This document shows positions 17,794-27,953 of a DNA stretch of 64,000 bases, piece after piece. The DNA is from JACKAQ01 sp020634975 [NCBI: Calditrichia bacterium] (GTDB lineage: Bacteria > Calditrichota > Calditrichia > RBG-13-44-9). The DNA is taken from contig JACKAQ010000004.1 of the NCBI GenBank assembly GCA_020634975.1, forward strand, positions 310,001 to 374,000, read 5' to 3'. Position numbers and translations under genes: made by a program. The notes under the pieces were generated by a model. The model was not told the DNA's origin. It did not search any database and was given only the letters and a program-made list of their open reading frames with translations. The first letter of the stretch is position 1; every line of letters starts with the position of its first letter.

Positions 17794-20700
17794 TTACAGC
17801 TTAACACCCCATTCTCGGATAACTGTCAGTAACTTATTGATTTCTATCGGTTTACTGATGTAGTCATCCATGCCGGCAGCAATGCATTTTTCACGATCTT
17901 CCTGCAATGCGTTTGCTGTAATTGCAATAATCTTTGGCGAATGTGCCTTCCCGAGCGATTCAATAATCTTGCGTGTTGCTTCCAGCCCATCCATTTTGGG
18001 CATTTGCATATCCATAAAAACCAGATCGTATTTATTGTTTAAAACCGTATCAACTGCCGCCAAGCCATCAGGAACGATATCAATTTCATAACCCATTTTT
18101 TTAAGCAACCGGGATGTAAGTTTCTGGTTAATCGGATTATCTTCAGCCAACAACATTTTCAGTGGAATTGCTTCTGCGATGGAGGCATCGAGACGTGGTT
18201 TCGGCTGATTCAATGCGGGCAAAATTGAGGCGCTTGTATTAAAAATATTTTCGACAGCATCAAAAAACTGTTCCTGCCGGATAGGTTTGGTGAGTATGAT
18301 TTTAAAATATAGTTCAACTTTTTTCTGAATGTCTTCATCGCGATTTAACGATGTCATCAAAATAAGCGGAAATTGAAATTTTGCGTCTAACTGATGCAAT
18401 TGTTCGGCAAACTGCAATCCGTCCATTTCCGGCATTTGCATATCGATGATACCAAAATCAAAATGTTTGCCGTTTTTAATCTCCGCCAACGCATGCACCG
18501 CCGAAGCAAAAGATTGACTTTTGGCGCCAATTTTTTCCAGTTGACGGCTGACAAATAACCGGTTTGTAGGATGATCATCAACAACAAGCACTAATTTTTG
18601 ATCAAATTTATACAAATCCGGCGTAAATAATTGTTGATTTGGTGTAGACTCATCCGATGCAATATTGAATGTTACGCAAATGTGGAATGCGGTGCCTTTG
18701 TTCTCTTCGCTTTCGAACCAAATTTTTCCATTCATTAGTTCCACCAGGCGTTTGGAAATTGCAAGTCCCAAACCGGTACCGCCAAATTTGCGGGTTGTTG
18801 AGGCATCCACCTGCGAAAATGATTCGAACAATCGGCTTTGTTTGTCCAACGGAATACCGATTCCAGTATCCTGAACACTCAATTGTATTTGCAACTGATC
18901 TTTGGATTTTGATATAACCTTCGTATAAACAGTAACTTCGCCTTCATTTGTAAATTTGAGTGCGTTACCAACAATATTGCTCAAAATTTGTCGGACACGC
19001 ATCATATCACCAACAACCATTGCCGGAACATCAGCTTCCAAAAAGCTGCCCAAACCCAACCCTTTGGCGGTTGCCTGAGGAGCAAAAAGATCGACCACTT
19101 CTTCGATCATTTTCAAAATATTAAACGGACGATTTTCCAGTTCAATTTTCCCAGCTTCAATTTTTGAGAAATCCAGAATATCGTTAATAATATGAAGCAA
19201 ATTTTCACCGCTGGAGCGCAATGTTTCAACATATTCCAGTTGTTCAGCCGTGAGTTTGGTTTCGGTGAGCAACATCGTCATTCCGATAACGCCATTCATC
19301 GGTGTGCGGATTTCGTGGCTCATTGTTGCCAAAAACTCCGATTTGGTTTTGGCTGCAGCTTCTGCGGCAATTTTGGCGAGCTTCAGCTCTTCTACCGTTT
19401 GGCTGAGGGCATCGGTTTTTTGCTCCAACTGAAATTTTGTTTCCATCAGATCTGCCGCAAGTTTTTCCAATCCCAACTGAAATTCCCGGGCTTCGGTAAC
19501 ATCCCTCAAAATGAAAACGGCTTCCTGGTCGTTGATGGCAACGCAGCGCGCCTCATAAATATGTTTGCTGTTATCTGCTTCGAAAATCAATTCGGACTGC
19601 AACATTTCACGACTTGCAGTAACTTGATGCACCATTTGGCGAATCTTTTGAATGGCTTTTACCGGTAATTCACTACTTTCCAGCGATTTACCAATATGTG
19701 AGGAGCAGTTTTTGCAAAGTATTGTATCTTCTGATTTTATGTCCAACAAAATTCCATCCGAACTGATCCTGAAAATCGTGTCGGGAATTGCATCCAGTAA
19801 CGCCTCGGTCCGTTCGCGTGATTGGTGCAAATCAAATTCTGATTTTTTTCTGCGGGTAACATTCCGGATAATTACCAGATAATCCTCGTCCCGGCTTTTC
19901 GCGATACGCGCTTCATGGTTTTGCATATCGCCGGTGTTTCCCGGCAATCCAAATTCGAACACCGTGACCGGGTTTTGGTGATCCAGTTTATCAAAACTAT
20001 CAATAAATTTGGCGGCTAACTCTTCCGGGAAAATTTGTTGTAATGTGCTGTTTTTGATGTTCGCTAACGTGAACGGCAGTTGAGTATTTTCCGTGATGTT
20101 CGCGTTTAAAATTTTACCATCGCGGGTGATTTGCATCAGGGTATCGGGGAGCGCATCCAACAGGGTGCGGCTGTTGGATTCACTTTTACGCAATGCATGC
20201 TCAGTAGATTTAAGCTCTGTAATATCGTGACCTACTGCCAAAAAACCAATGTGTCCGATATGCGAATCATTAAGTGGCTCAAACACCCAATGCAAATAAC
20301 GCGATTCATTTTTGGAAAACGGTACAAACAAATCCAACTTAAATTGACGCGCAGCCGTAAGGTTCTCAACAATCTGCGACTGAATATTTTCCGGGAAAAA
20401 ATCCTGAAAATTGCAACTGACAGCATCTTCATTTTTAACCCGGAAAAACTTGCAAAAAGCCTCATTCACAAATGTTAAAAATCCGGTTGGCAAAAGCCTG
20501 CAAACGATTTCACTTTGGTTTTCAATCAGAAAACGATATCTGGTTTCGCTTTGGCGAAGCGCTGTTGCGGTATTTTTTTCTTCTGTAATATCTCTGGCAG
20601 AGATAAAAACCAATTGCTGATCGGCATCTGCAGATATTTTCCATGCAAACCAGCGATAATCGCCGGACTCGCTGCTAAAACGGCTCTCGAGCCGGGCAAC

Positions 20701-21840
20701 CTGGTTACCTTTGATTACTTCCTGAATTTTATTTTTGGCGATTTCGCTATCCTGCGGATGAATCAGCGAAATCACATTTTGGGAGAGCAACGCGCTGCAA
20801 TTTGTGCCGAGTGCTTTTTCCCAACTGGGGTTGATTCGTTGAAAATTTCCGTCAAAATCTGTAATTCCCAACATATCCTGTGACAGTTGGAAAAATCGAT
20901 CGCTGATAAACTCAGCATTTTTCTGCTGTTTTTCGGTTTCAAAAACCTTGATATGCTGTTCCAGCAAATTGGCGATTGTTTCGAGAATTTCCAGTTCAAA
21001 TTGCCGAAAAGCCGATTCCCGCGTATCCGGGGAAAAAAAGACAATCGCACCTGGAACATCGTTTTTGATGTTGAACGGCGTTGCGATAACCGTATTAATA
21101 TTACCGGAAACTTTCGGGTTTTCCAGTTCCTGCATACCCTGCACAAAAGCGACTGTGCTTTTTTGCGAGAGCATTTGTGGCAGGTAAAGCTCCATCAATT
21201 CATTTTCCGGCGAATATGTTGGCTTTCCAAAGTTCGTTAATTCAGAATATAGCTGTTGTTTTCCGTTGGCAGGGTCATAAATCATTCCCATATCGGTACG
21301 GAAAATTTCGCATCCTTTTTTCAGATACGCGGCGTAAAGTTCATCAATATTTTTGTATTCTCCCAGGCTCAGGTGATGGAGCCGGGTGATACTCATCGAA
21401 AATAATTCCAGTTCGATAGATGTTTTGGTGAGCCTTTGCTGGCTTAAACGGCGTTCCGTCAAATCTTCAACGGAAACAATCATCAACCGGTCAGGGCTTA
21501 TCAAAACCTCGTTGGAGATCATTCGCCCCTGAAATAGAAACCCTTCGAGTGAAAGAAAATCATAAAAACGGGTAGCCTGCGGAACGGCAAACTGGTTTTT
21601 CAGTTCGTTTTCATCAGCGATATTTATAAAGGGCGATGGGCTAATCAATTGGTTGAAATTAATCATCAGCAAATCTTCCAGATGTTCAGCATGGAACATC
21701 GAAAGTGCCAATTCATTACACATAAAAATCAATTGGGTATCCGGCTCAACGATAAACATTGCCCGACCAGCATTGTTGAACAATGCTTCAGAAATTTGCC
21801 TGATCCCGATCATTCTTTGTTGCAATGTGTTATCCAACAT
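17794..21840 (-). CDS. Hybrid sensor histidine kinase: PAS/GAF/PAS array, HisKA, HATPase, two receiver domains
   Basis: The protein is 1348 residues with no obvious transmembrane segment, so it is probably a cytoplasmic sensor. An N-terminal PAS-like domain is followed by a GAF-like domain (about 150-305) and four more PAS domains (about 310-800, with DMLGITDFDGNFQRINPSWE, LIENQSEIVCRLLPTG, LLDALPDTLMQITRDGK and LLDAIPDTIFRISSDG). HisKA carries the phospho-acceptor His842 in MSHEIRTPMNGVIG. HATPase boxes include NIVGNALKFTNEG, DTGIGIP and GGTGLGLAISKRLVELM. Two receiver domains have phospho-acceptor Asp1133 (IIDMQMPEMDG) and Asp1277 (FMDMQMPKMDG). No DNA-binding output domain is present, so a partner Hpt protein or downstream regulator is expected elsewhere. 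The PAS/GAF ligands cannot be read from the sequence. Confidence 0.96.
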   Translation of the reverse strand: MLDNTLQQRMIGIRQISEALFNNAGRAMFIVEPDTQLIFMCNELALSMFHAEHLEDLLMINFNQLISPSPFINIADENELKNQFAVPQATRFYDFLSLEGFLFQGRMISNEVLISPDRLMIVSVEDLTERRLSQQRLTKTSIELELFSMSITRLHHLSLGEYKNIDELYAAYLKKGCEIFRTDMGMIYDPANGKQQLYSELTNFGKPTYSPENELMELYLPQMLSQKSTVAFVQGMQELENPKVSGNINTVIATPFNIKNDVPGAIVFFSPDTRESAFRQFELEILETIANLLEQHIKVFETEKQQKNAEFISDRFFQLSQDMLGITDFDGNFQRINPSWEKALGTNCSALLSQNVISLIHPQDSEIAKNKIQEVIKGNQVARLESRFSSESGDYRWFAWKISADADQQLVFISARDITEEKNTATALRQSETRYRFLIENQSEIVCRLLPTGFLTFVNEAFCKFFRVKNEDAVSCNFQDFFPENIQSQIVENLTAARQFKLDLFVPFSKNESRYLHWVFEPLNDSHIGHIGFLAVGHDITELKSTEHALRKSESNSRTLLDALPDTLMQITRDGKILNANITENTQLPFTLANIKNSTLQQIFPEELAAKFIDSFDKLDHQNPVTVFEFGLPGNTGDMQNHEARIAKSRDEDYLVIIRNVTRRKKSEFDLHQSRERTEALLDAIPDTIFRISSDGILLDIKSEDTILCKNCSSHIGKSLESSELPVKAIQKIRQMVHQVTASREMLQSELIFEADNSKHIYEARCVAINDQEAVFILRDVTEAREFQLGLEKLAADLMETKFQLEQKTDALSQTVEELKLAKIAAEAAAKTKSEFLATMSHEIRTPMNGVIGMTMLLTETKLTAEQLEYVETLRSSGENLLHIINDILDFSKIEAGKIELENRPFNILKMIEEVVDLFAPQATAKGLGLGSFLEADVPAMVVGDMMRVRQILSNIVGNALKFTNEGEVTVYTKVISKSKDQLQIQLSVQDTGIGIPLDKQSRLFESFSQVDASTTRKFGGTGLGLAISKRLVELMNGKIWFESEENKGTAFHICVTFNIASDESTPNQQLFTPDLYKFDQKLVLVVDDHPTNRLFVSRQLEKIGAKSQSFASAVHALAEIKNGKHFDFGIIDMQMPEMDGLQFAEQLHQLDAKFQFPLILMTSLNRDEDIQKKVELYFKIILTKPIRQEQFFDAVENIFNTSASILPALNQPKPRLDASIAEAIPLKMLLAEDNPINQKLTSRLLKKMGYEIDIVPDGLAAVDTVLNNKYDLVFMDMQMPKMDGLEATRKIIESLGKAHSPKIIAITANALQEDREKCIAAGMDDYISKPIEINKLLTVIREWGVKL

Positions 21841-21989
21841 TTAAAACTTAACCTCAGTCAGTGGTATCGTAATATTTTTTGACAAAAATATTATCGGAAT
21901 ACTGCCGGGTAAGTAAAGTAAAAATAACGTTAAAATGCCGGATTATTTCGTCTGTAAAGTAGGATGAAGTAGTTCAATTTCGCACAAAT

Positions 21990-22721
21990 TCATATGTCTT
22001 TTGCGGCGTCGGCATCCAGCCACCATTCCAAAATTCCGTTTTTGGGGTGAACCATTGCGGCTGGCAAATTGGAAACAGATTTTTCTTTTTTGAGAATACG
22101 CGAAACCAGTTTCTGCTTTTCTGCTCCGGTAACCAGAAATGAAATGCGCCGGGCAGCGTTGATTACCGGTAATGTTAGTGTCACGCGTTTTTGCCCGCTG
22201 GTTGGATGTGTTGCTACCGAGCAAAAGTTTGTGTCGGATAGGGTTTCAGAATTAGGAAACAGTGATGCGGTATGCCCGTCTGTTCCGATCCCCAACAAAA
22301 TCCAGTCAAAAATCGGGATGTTTTCTGAATTCAGCGGTAAAAATTTTGTGAGTTGTTTGTTGTAATTTTCAGCCGCTTTTTCCGGTTTTGTTTCGCCGTG
22401 AATCCGCATGATCCGGCTTTTGGGAATTGAGATCACAGAAAACAGGCTTTGCTGAACAACGCCAAAATTGCTTTGCGGGTCTTGTGGCGGAACGCAGCGT
22501 TCATCGCCCCAGAAAAAGCGAATATTTTTCCAGTGAATTTGGGTGTTGTAAAGGGATTGCGCCATAGTTTCGAACAGCAATGTTGGTGTTGTGCCACCGG
22601 ATAATGCAAGATTGAGTGATTGACGATGTTTTTTGGAAAAAGCAGAACGATGCACAATTTCCAGTGACAGCGAATGGGCTAACAATTGCGGGTTATCGTA
22701 AATTTTGACGAACGGTTGCAT
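21990..22721 (-). CDS. pgl: 6-phosphogluconolactonase
   Basis: The enzyme hydrolyses 6-phosphogluconolactone to 6-phosphogluconate in the oxidative pentose phosphate pathway. Family motifs are LALSGGTTPTLLFE, FFWGDERCVPPQDPQSNFG and LLGIGTDGHTASLFPNS, the signature loops of the NagB/SugarP isomerase fold. From the ATG at 22721 the length is 243 residues, normal for the DevB type. An in-frame ATG at 22805 would add 28 residues that do not resemble the family, so I prefer the shorter form. No zwf or gnd gene lies beside it, so it is not in a pathway operon here. Confidence 0.92.
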   Translation of the reverse strand: MQPFVKIYDNPQLLAHSLSLEIVHRSAFSKKHRQSLNLALSGGTTPTLLFETMAQSLYNTQIHWKNIRFFWGDERCVPPQDPQSNFGVVQQSLFSVISIPKSRIMRIHGETKPEKAAENYNKQLTKFLPLNSENIPIFDWILLGIGTDGHTASLFPNSETLSDTNFCSVATHPTSGQKRVTLTLPVINAARRISFLVTGAEKQKLVSRILKKEKSVSNLPAAMVHPKNGILEWWLDADAAKDI

Positions 22722-22979
22722 TTTTATACCGAAGGTGTATATTTCACCAGATTTAGCAGATATCTTTGAATTATTTAAAAAACACAGTTTCTGAAAAAAA
22801 TGCAAATTTCATTTGAGGTCGAGAAAAAAAGTTCAGTAAAAAGGGTGAAACCGTTTAGGAATTTATTCATTAAAAATTTAGATTGACTAAATTCCCTTTG
22901 AATGGTGATGTTTAATATCTTACGATTTAAAATAAGTTAGCCTGATTTAAATAACAAGTTTTTTCGGGGAGAAAAATTG

Positions 22980-24497
22980 ATGAATGAGCAGCAAATTGCA
23001 CATATAAAAACGTTGGGAGATCTCAAAAAATCCGGATATAACCCCAAAACGATTAAACAGGAATTGCGGGAAAATCTGATAACGAAACTGAACCGGAAAG
23101 AGCCGCTGTTCGAAAGTGTACTGGGTTACGAAAAAACCGTAATCCCCGATATTGAGCGGGCAATTTTATCGCGGCACAACATCATTTTGTTAGGTTTGCG
23201 CGGTCAGGCCAAAACCAGAATTGCCAGATTAATGACCCAATTGCTGGACGAATATGTCCCGTTTGTGGGAGGTTCCGAGCTGAACGATGATCCGCTCGCG
23301 CCGATTTCCAGATATTCAAAAGACCTTATTGCGGAGCTTGGCGACAGCACGCCCATCGATTGGCTGCACCGCGACGACCGTTACGCCGAAAAACTGGCAA
23401 CGCCAGATGTTTCCGTTGCCGACCTCATCGGCGATTCCGATCCCATCAAAGCAGCCAATTTGCGGCTGCCGTATTCGGATGAACGGGTGATCCATTTCGG
23501 GCTGGTGCCGCGCTCCAACCGCTGCATTTTTGTGATAAATGAATTACCCGATTTGCAGGCGAGAATCCAGGTTGCGCTGTTCAATATTTTGCAGGAGGGC
23601 GATATTCAGATTCGCGGATTCAAGCTGCGCATTCCGCTGGACATCAAATTTGTGTTTACTGCAAACCCGGAAGATTACACCAATCGCGGTTCCATTGTAA
23701 CACCGTTGAAAGACCGGATCGAAAGCCAGATTTTGACCCACTATCCGAAAACAGTGCAGATCGCCCAAAAAATTACCGAACAGGAATCGGATATTGCGTT
23801 GTCGCAGCAATCGATGGTGCGCGTCAGTCCGATTGCGCAGGAATTGCTGGAGCAGATTGCTTTCGAAGCCCGCCACAGCGAATACGTGGACAGCAGGAGC
23901 GGTGTTTCCGCCCGTTTGACCATCGCCGGATATGAAAACCTGATTAGCGCTGGCGAGCGCCGTGCGCTGCTGTTTGGCGAAGAGCGCACTTTTGTCCGCG
24001 TTGCGGATTTTTGGGGCGTGATTCCCGCCATCACCGGAAAAATTGAGCTGGTGTACGAAGGCGAGCAGGAAGGTCCGTTGAAAGTGGCGCACATTTTGAT
24101 CGGGAAAGCCACCCGCACGGTATTCGCGAAATATTTTCCGAATCCCGAACAGTTCAAAAAAGAGCAGGAATTTAACCCATATCAGAAAATTGTCAGTTGG
24201 TTCGGCGAAGGCAATCACATCGACATTTTAAACGATATTTCGGAAGAAAACTACCGGAAGCAGTTGCTGAAAGTTCCGGGATTGCGTGAGTTGGTAAAAA
24301 ATTATTATCCCGAAGCCGAAGCGCATGAGCAGCAATTCCTGATGGAATTTGCCCTTCACGGATTGGCGGAATATTCGTTTTTGAGCAAACAATTGGTCGA
24401 TTCCGGACTGCAATTCCGCGATTTGCTGAGCAGCATGTTCGGTGGACAAGATGACCGGGAAGATGACGAATTTTCTGACCGGGATTTTTACGGTTGA
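22980..24497 (+). CDS. MoxR/magnesium-chelatase-like AAA+ ATPase
   Basis: The protein is 505 residues. The ATG at 22980 follows GGGGAG by 8 bases; an in-frame TTG lies just before it. The P-loop region at residues about 72-80 reads GLRGQAKTR, in which the usual Gly before Lys is Ala. The Walker B-like segment is CIFVINELPDL, and sensor-1 is VFTANPEDYTNRG. The rest follows the ChlI/BchI-like pattern (ALFNILQEGDIQIRGFKLRI, TPLKDRIESQI). Such ATPases usually work with a von Willebrand factor A partner as chaperones or chelatases. The next gene here is a crotonase, so the partner is not adjacent. The target is unknown. Confidence 0.85.
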   Translation: MNEQQIAHIKTLGDLKKSGYNPKTIKQELRENLITKLNRKEPLFESVLGYEKTVIPDIERAILSRHNIILLGLRGQAKTRIARLMTQLLDEYVPFVGGSELNDDPLAPISRYSKDLIAELGDSTPIDWLHRDDRYAEKLATPDVSVADLIGDSDPIKAANLRLPYSDERVIHFGLVPRSNRCIFVINELPDLQARIQVALFNILQEGDIQIRGFKLRIPLDIKFVFTANPEDYTNRGSIVTPLKDRIESQILTHYPKTVQIAQKITEQESDIALSQQSMVRVSPIAQELLEQIAFEARHSEYVDSRSGVSARLTIAGYENLISAGERRALLFGEERTFVRVADFWGVIPAITGKIELVYEGEQEGPLKVAHILIGKATRTVFAKYFPNPEQFKKEQEFNPYQKIVSWFGEGNHIDILNDISEENYRKQLLKVPGLRELVKNYYPEAEAHEQQFLMEFALHGLAEYSFLSKQLVDSGLQFRDLLSSMFGGQDDREDDEFSDRDFYG

Positions 24498-24575
24498 TTA
24501 ACAACTTTAATCATAAAATGGAAAAAAACCATTTCTTCACTGCAACCGACATTAATTGTTGAACGGGAATCGCCG

Positions 24576-25292
24576 TTGGCGCTGATAACCCTCAACCGTC
24601 CCGCCGTTCACAACGCCGTGAACGAACAAATGATGGATGAATGGGAAAATGCGTTGGACGAAATAGCGGCAGATGAATCGATTCAAACGATTATCATCAG
24701 CGCCGCCGGCGAAAGTTCGTTTTGCGCCGGTGGTGATTTGCGCTATTTTGCCACGCTAAAAACCGCGGAATCCTGCCGGAAAATGTCCGTTCGCATGCAA
24801 AAAATTCTCAACCGTTTGTATTTGGGCAACAGATTTGTCATTGCTGCTGTTAACGGGCAGGCACTTGGCGGCGGTTGCGAAATTTTAACCGCTTGCCACT
24901 ACCGGATTGCGGCTGATAATGTTTCGTTCGCATTCCGGCAGGCGCCCAACGGGATCATCACCGGATGGGGCGGGGGAGTGCGGTTGCTTCGCCAATTGCC
25001 GCGCTCAATCGCACTGCGGTTGTTGCTAACCGGCGAACGCTTTTCTGCGTCGGATGCCCTGCGTTTTGGATTCATCGATGAAATAGTGGCGCCCGAAACC
25101 GTTTTGCAAACTGCCCGTCAATTGGCAGAACTTACTCATAAAAACGATGCTGCAGCTCGCCGGATTTTTGTGCAACTGAGCAACCGGATCGCCCAAAACG
25201 GTTCTCCGGAAATCAGCGAATGGGAAACGGAACAGTTTGTCAATTGCTGGATGGGCGAAACATTCCAACAAATTCTCAACAAATTTGCGTAA
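24576..25292 (+). CDS. Enoyl-CoA hydratase/isomerase (crotonase) family protein, start disturbed
   Basis: There are 238 residues from a TTG codon. The frame is open back to the stop of the preceding ATPase, and the normal family N-terminus (TLIVERESPLALITLNRP) is encoded upstream without an ATG. An ATG at 24518 is out of frame by one base across a run of seven A; six A would give MEKTISSLQPTLIVER. The oxyanion-hole segments SSFCAGGDLRYF and ALGGGCEI are intact, including the Glu equivalent to rat Glu144. The second hydratase glutamate (Glu164, QPE) is replaced in FRQAPNGII, and GIITGWGGG recalls ethylmalonyl-CoA decarboxylase-type members. It is therefore a CoA-thioester enzyme, but simple hydratase activity is doubtful. 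Confidence 0.82.
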   Translation: MALITLNRPAVHNAVNEQMMDEWENALDEIAADESIQTIIISAAGESSFCAGGDLRYFATLKTAESCRKMSVRMQKILNRLYLGNRFVIAAVNGQALGGGCEILTACHYRIAADNVSFAFRQAPNGIITGWGGGVRLLRQLPRSIALRLLLTGERFSASDALRFGFIDEIVAPETVLQTARQLAELTHKNDAAARRIFVQLSNRIAQNGSPEISEWETEQFVNCWMGETFQQILNKFA

Positions 25293-25390
25293 CACACCTT
25301 TCGCCGGAAACCTGAGTGCGGTTTTTAGCGTAGCTATTTTTTATCCGGTTTTTTAAATCCACGATGTTTAACTCAAACAGCGAGAATCCC

Positions 25391-26692
25391 ATGAACCACA
25401 TAAAGACCGCTATTTTTGCCACTATTTCGACGCTGGTTTTGGCAGGTTGCCAATCTCAAGCCGAAAACGGCGAACCGGTAACCGGCGACCCGCAAATGGT
25501 AAAAGTAATCCACTCATCCGAGGCAACGGTTGACATCGAAAAAAATTGGCCGCAATGGCTCGGTCCCAATCGCAACGGCGTAGTTTCCGGAGCGACGGTT
25601 CGTACCAACTGGGCGGAAAAAGAGCCAAAAATTGTCTGGAAAATTGAGCTGGGTTCGGGATTTTCCGGCATCAGTATAGTGGATAACAAAGCTTTTACAA
25701 TGGCATCGGACGGCGACAACGAGTTTGCAGTTTGCCTCGATGCCCGCACTGGAAAAGAAATTTGGCGCTACAATACTGGTCAGCATTTCTCGGATTGGCA
25801 GGGTGGCTCCGGACCGCGTTCCACACCATCGGTGGATAATGGGATCGCATATTACATCAGCTCTCACGGCTCCGTTTTTGCGCTAAACGCGAATTCCGGC
25901 AAGCTGGTTTGGCAAAATGATTTGCGCAAAAATTTTGGTGCAAAAGTGCCGCAATGGGGGTTTAGCGGCTCGCCGTTGGTGGACGGAAATCTGGTTTATG
26001 TGGAAACCGGCGGCAACTCCGGCAAAGCGTTAGTGGCATTTGATAAAACGGATGGCAAAGTCGTTTGGACATCGCAATCGGATAACATCGGTTATTCCTC
26101 ACCGATCATCGTAACAGCCGTGGGTGTTCGCCAATTGATATTTTTTACCGGATCGCATGTGATGTCTGTTTCACCGGAAACCGGAGAGCTGTTCTGGAAA
26201 ACCCCGTGGGAAACTTCGTACGACGTAAACGCCGCAACACCGGTGTTTATCGCGCCGAACCGGCTGTTTATTTCGTCCGAATACGGTGTTGGCGCTGCCG
26301 TTTTCGAAATGACCGCAAACGCTGGAAAAATATCGGTGCAGCAAATCTGGAAAAATCGTGAGATGAAAAATAAAATGGCTACATCGATCGTTCACAAAGG
26401 ATACGTTTACGGCATCGATGGCAGCATTCTCAAATGCATCGACGCTGCCACCGGTGCAGAAATGTGGAAAGCCCGTGGCTACGGTCAGGGTTCGCTGATT
26501 TTGGTCGGCGAAAATCTGGTGTTGCTCGGCGCACGCGGAAATGTGGGGTTGGTGGAAGCGAATCCCCAACAATTTAATGAACTTGGAAATATGGAAGTAC
26601 TCGCCGGTCGCAGTTGGACGGTACCAACATTTGTTGATGGCTATCTATTTGTCCGCAACCTCGAAGAAGCTGCCTGCATCGATTTAAATTGA
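25391..26692 (+). CDS. PQQ-like beta-propeller lipoprotein (first of a tandem pair)
   Basis: The protein is 433 residues from the ATG at 25391; an in-frame ATG at 25364 would precede the signal by nine residues. The lipobox is TLVLAGC. Repeated blades with W-x-x-x-L/D-x-x-T/S-G-x-x-x-W (LDARTGKEIWRYNTGQ, LNANSGKLVWQNDLRK, FDKTDGKVVWTSQSD, IDAATGAEMWKARGYG) are PQQ-like repeats. BamB and many alcohol dehydrogenases share this fold, but no PQQ-binding or metal residues are obvious, so a structural or binding role is likely. It sits 13 bases before its paralogue. Confidence 0.88.
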   Translation: MNHIKTAIFATISTLVLAGCQSQAENGEPVTGDPQMVKVIHSSEATVDIEKNWPQWLGPNRNGVVSGATVRTNWAEKEPKIVWKIELGSGFSGISIVDNKAFTMASDGDNEFAVCLDARTGKEIWRYNTGQHFSDWQGGSGPRSTPSVDNGIAYYISSHGSVFALNANSGKLVWQNDLRKNFGAKVPQWGFSGSPLVDGNLVYVETGGNSGKALVAFDKTDGKVVWTSQSDNIGYSSPIIVTAVGVRQLIFFTGSHVMSVSPETGELFWKTPWETSYDVNAATPVFIAPNRLFISSEYGVGAAVFEMTANAGKISVQQIWKNREMKNKMATSIVHKGYVYGIDGSILKCIDAATGAEMWKARGYGQGSLILVGENLVLLGARGNVGLVEANPQQFNELGNMEVLAGRSWTVPTFVDGYLFVRNLEEAACIDLN

Positions 26693-26705
26693 AAGGTTAA
26701 ATATT

Positions 26706-27953
26706 ATGAAATACAGATACTTATGGATTATGATTGTCTGGATTTTTCTGTATCTTTCCGGTGCTGCAGGCTTTGGCTTTCCCGATGAAAACGGCAGCGA
26801 CTGGACACAAATGCGCGGCTCCGCTCGCGACGGGATTTCTACCGAAACAAAGCTGGCCGATCGCTGGCCGGAAAGTGGTCCCGCAGAAATTTGGCGGAAA
26901 AATATTGGCGACGGTTATTCCGGCGTTGCTGTTTCGGGTGATCGATTGTTTATCACTTTTTCGCACGATGGCAAAGAAAAGCTCTTTTGCCTGAATGCCG
27001 GGTCAGGTGGTGAAATATGGCAATTTGCGCTAAACGACCATTTCGATGAGCAGTTTGGCGACGGACCGCGAGCCACACCCACCATCGACGGCGAAACCGT
27101 GTACGCGATCGGGTCGTATGGCATTTTGTATTCGCTGAATGCAAAAAACGGCCAAAAAAATTGGGAATTGAACATCCATCAAACCTTCAGCGACGAGCAA
27201 AATGGCCCGTATAATCGCGGGTATGCCTCATCGCCGTTAATTTTAGGCGATACGCTGTTCATCTGCGGCAGCATTCCCCCCGGAAAAACGGTGGTCGCGC
27301 TGAACAAACACACCGGCAAAACCATTTGGACATATCAAAACGGCACCACTTCATATTCATCGCCAATGTTGATGCACATTTCCGGGCATCCGCAAATTGT
27401 CAGCAGCATCGGTTACGGCATGGCCGGAATCGATCCCAAAACCGGCGCGGAATTGTGGAAATATCGCTGGGAAACATCCTACGAATTAAATATCGTTCCG
27501 CCGTTGCAAGTTGCGCCGGACAAAGTGATGATTTCATCCGGATACGACAAAGGCGCTGCGTTGGTGCAACTGCAGCAAAAAAACGGCAGCTGGGAAGTGA
27601 ACGAGTTGTGGACAAACCGGCTGTTCCGCAATCATTTTAACGGTTCCGTGCTTTTGGATGGATTTTTATATGGCTTCGATAACAAAAATTTAAAGTGCAT
27701 TAACGCACTCACCGGCGAAGAACAGTGGGCAAACCGTGATTTTGGCAAAGGTTCTGTAATTTTGGCGGATGATAAATTGTATGTGCAGGGCGAAAACGGC
27801 CAGATTGCGTTGGTCAAAGCAACGCCAACCGGATACACGGAGTTGGGTCGCCACACCGCGTTAACCGGTCGATGCTGGACAATTCCCGCGTTGGCAAACG
27901 GCAAATTATACGTTCGGAATATGAGCGAGCTGGTTTGTTACGACGTCAAATGA
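26706..27953 (+). CDS. PQQ-like beta-propeller secreted protein (second of a tandem pair)
   Basis: The protein is 415 residues with AAAGG before the ATG and a signal peptide ending near AGFGFP. It aligns by eye along its whole length with the preceding gene: WTQMRGSARDGIS against WPQWLGPNRNGVVSG, and matching blades such as LNAKNGQKNWELN and LNKHTGKTIWTYQNG. This indicates a tandem duplication. Unlike its neighbour it has no lipobox Cys, so one copy is probably membrane-anchored and the other soluble in the periplasm. It is followed by a TonB-dependent receptor gene. Confidence 0.88.
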   Translation: MKYRYLWIMIVWIFLYLSGAAGFGFPDENGSDWTQMRGSARDGISTETKLADRWPESGPAEIWRKNIGDGYSGVAVSGDRLFITFSHDGKEKLFCLNAGSGGEIWQFALNDHFDEQFGDGPRATPTIDGETVYAIGSYGILYSLNAKNGQKNWELNIHQTFSDEQNGPYNRGYASSPLILGDTLFICGSIPPGKTVVALNKHTGKTIWTYQNGTTSYSSPMLMHISGHPQIVSSIGYGMAGIDPKTGAELWKYRWETSYELNIVPPLQVAPDKVMISSGYDKGAALVQLQQKNGSWEVNELWTNRLFRNHFNGSVLLDGFLYGFDNKNLKCINALTGEEQWANRDFGKGSVILADDKLYVQGENGQIALVKATPTGYTELGRHTALTGRCWTIPALANGKLYVRNMSELVCYDVK

